Source: Clitopilus passeckerianus
Lineage: Eukaryota > Basidiomycota > Agaricomycetes > Agaricales > Entolomataceae
Length of the DNA stretch: 64,000 bases
Direction: 5' to 3'
NCBI GenBank assembly: GCA_944990035.1
Contig: CALYLX010000092.1
Span: 78,113 to 142,112 of the forward strand
In this document: positions 63,278-64,000 of the stretch, one piece after another
Position numbering within the stretch: the first letter of the stretch is position 1
Layout: every line of letters begins with the position of its first letter
The notes under the pieces: generated by a model
Databases searched by the model: none
Told to the model about the DNA's origin: nothing
The model's input: the letters and a program-made list of their open reading frames with translations, nothing else
Translations under genes and position numbers: made by a program

Positions 63278-64000
63278 TCAGGTGAGTTTCTTCCTCTTTT
63301 TATACTCGGTGAGTATTTCCCAGCGTTCCGCAGTTCCGACTCGGGCATCCATTCGTTGTCCGCTTCATGGCCATCCCTTCCATTTCTGAGGTATCGTAAT
63401 CGCCCTTTGCCTTGTTTCTGATGGGCCACAATTCTTTATTTGTATTCTTCTATTCCGTCGATTTCGTCAGGTGGCGGTTTAGAGAAGCTGGGTCCATGCG
63501 CTGGTGGAGATGTAACGGGTGAGAAGTGATCGTGAATCACCGGGTGGATCTTCCATCGTCTTGGCAGGTCGAGTTTATAGGTCAGGTGTCCTGCCTCGAG
63601 TATCTTGAAGGGTCCCTCGTTTAGGTGCTAGTTTCTTGGAGATGTTTCCTTGATTGAGATTTGTGGCAACCACACCTTTTCTCCGACTTTGAATGGGGTG
63701 AACTGTCGTGATCTTCTCTGCCATGCGTTGCGCAGCAATTGCATGTGCAGCATTTGCTTCATGGTGCTAGCAGAAGTTGTTGATCCGTTTGTCAACTGCG
63801 GGAATTGCTAGTGGGAGCAATTGATGGGAGTGCAGGTGGTTCGTATCCCATCATTAGGTAGAATGGGGTTCGTTTGGTGACAGAGTGTGTTCGGCTGTTG
63901 TAGGAGAATTCTAGAGTGGTAATCCATTTTGGACCAGGATTCGGGTTCGTGCACAAGAAGATGCGGGAGATAGGCATCAATCTCCTGATTGATCCTTTCC
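63278..64000 (-). CDS. Retrotransposon pol, integrase C-terminus and chromodomain (partial)
   Basis: The C-terminal end of a gypsy polyprotein; its start lies beyond the window. Integrase core end: TTLEFSYNSRTHSVTKRTPF and YLMMGYEPPALPSI. Next comes the GPFKILEAGHLTYKLDLPRR, WKIHPVIHDHFSP block that usually precedes the chromodomain. A chromodomain follows in pieces (YLR-x-W-x-GW in broken frame, then NEWMPESELRNA) and EYKKRKKLT before a stop at 63278-63280. A stop at 63436-63438 and a 1-base break near the Trp-Lys-Gly-Trp motif mean this copy is either damaged or affected by indel errors. The frame is also unclear between 63,600 and 63,790. Confidence 0.7.

Larger units (their letters stand above)
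61882..64000 (-). mobile_element. Ty3/gypsy-type LTR retrotransposon (3' part)
   Basis: Minus-strand element running out of the window. From right to left: the end of integrase and a chromodomain, an extra ORF, a short polypurine tract and the 3' LTR. The integrase part has KWITTLEFSYNSRTHSVTKR and TPFYLMMGYEPPALP, typical of fungal gypsy chromoviruses. Only one LTR is in view, so target-site duplication cannot be tested. It abuts the decayed ATPase copy, implying insertion into or next to it. Confidence 0.85.

Noticed and set aside
1..64000. CRISPR arrays, bacterial operons, phage genes or prokaryotic attachment sites
   Set aside because: No regularly spaced repeats were seen, and the gene structure is eukaryotic throughout.

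Overview
The window is nuclear DNA of a filamentous basidiomycete, most likely an agaricomycete (mushroom-forming fungus). The reasons are the many introns of about 45-60 bases with GT..AG ends and a branch-point-like CTRAY near the acceptor, the gene families (TKL-type kinase with an HGDLKGAN loop, Crinkler-like NTPase, multi-intron P450, DUF7330-like and DUF3669-like proteins, F-box/LRR proteins), an intron-containing nuclear tRNA, and a Ty3/gypsy LTR element with a chromodomain. Assignments rest on motif and family recognition by eye. No database search was run, and exon limits are approximate unless I say the splice arithmetic was checked.

Layout. 2.1-7.4 kb: TKL-like kinase (+), alpha/beta hydrolase (-), a four-helix membrane protein (-), a small mitochondrial-type protein (+). 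8.3-12.4 kb: PEX13 (+) and a STN1-like telomere protein (+). 12.7-15.9 kb: a large P-loop ATPase of a fungal expanded family (-). 15.9-18.8 kb: a gene-poor tract with clusters of GTTCC motifs. 18.8-25.3 kb: second membrane paralogue, NFKBIL1-like protein, F-box protein, HSP20 (all -). 25.7-30.8 kb: NFX1/FAP1-type zinc-finger protein and a conserved-looking hypothetical (-). 31.9-35.7 kb: third membrane paralogue and a Crinkler-like gene (+). 35.9-42.2 kb: PUS3/DEG1 (-), tRNA-Pro(CGG), a seven-helix membrane protein (+), COQ3 (+), ribosomal protein eL20 (-). 43.1-51.9 kb: cytochrome P450 (+), CSN5 (-) divergent from an F-box/LRR gene (+), a DUF3669-like protein (-), a mitochondrial oxidoreductase-like protein (-). 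52.2-58.0 kb: two DUF7330-like tandem genes plus a remnant, then an intradiol dioxygenase and its broken tandem copy. 58.6-61.9 kb: a small cysteine-rich secreted candidate, a hypothetical gene, and a decayed second copy of the 12.7-15.9 kb ATPase. 61.9-64.0 kb: the 3' part of an LTR retrotransposon on the minus strand.

The window mixes housekeeping genes (PEX13, STN1, PUS3, COQ3, eL20, CSN5, HSP20, NFX1) with fast-evolving accessory families that occur here in two or three copies. The membrane family (5.3, 19.2 and 31.9 kb) keeps the same intron position. The ATPase family has one long copy and one wreck, and the LTR element lies exactly where the wreck stops.

A recurrent feature is a single-nucleotide frame break in otherwise well-conserved genes, often at a homopolymer and including genes expected to be essential (eL20, COQ3). 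I read most of these as sequence-level indel errors rather than pseudogenes; each is named in its gene entry. Candidates for novelty are the membrane-protein family, the P450 10-base micro-exon, the extra cysteine-rich ORF between pol and the LTR, and the bZIP-site-rich LTR promoter.
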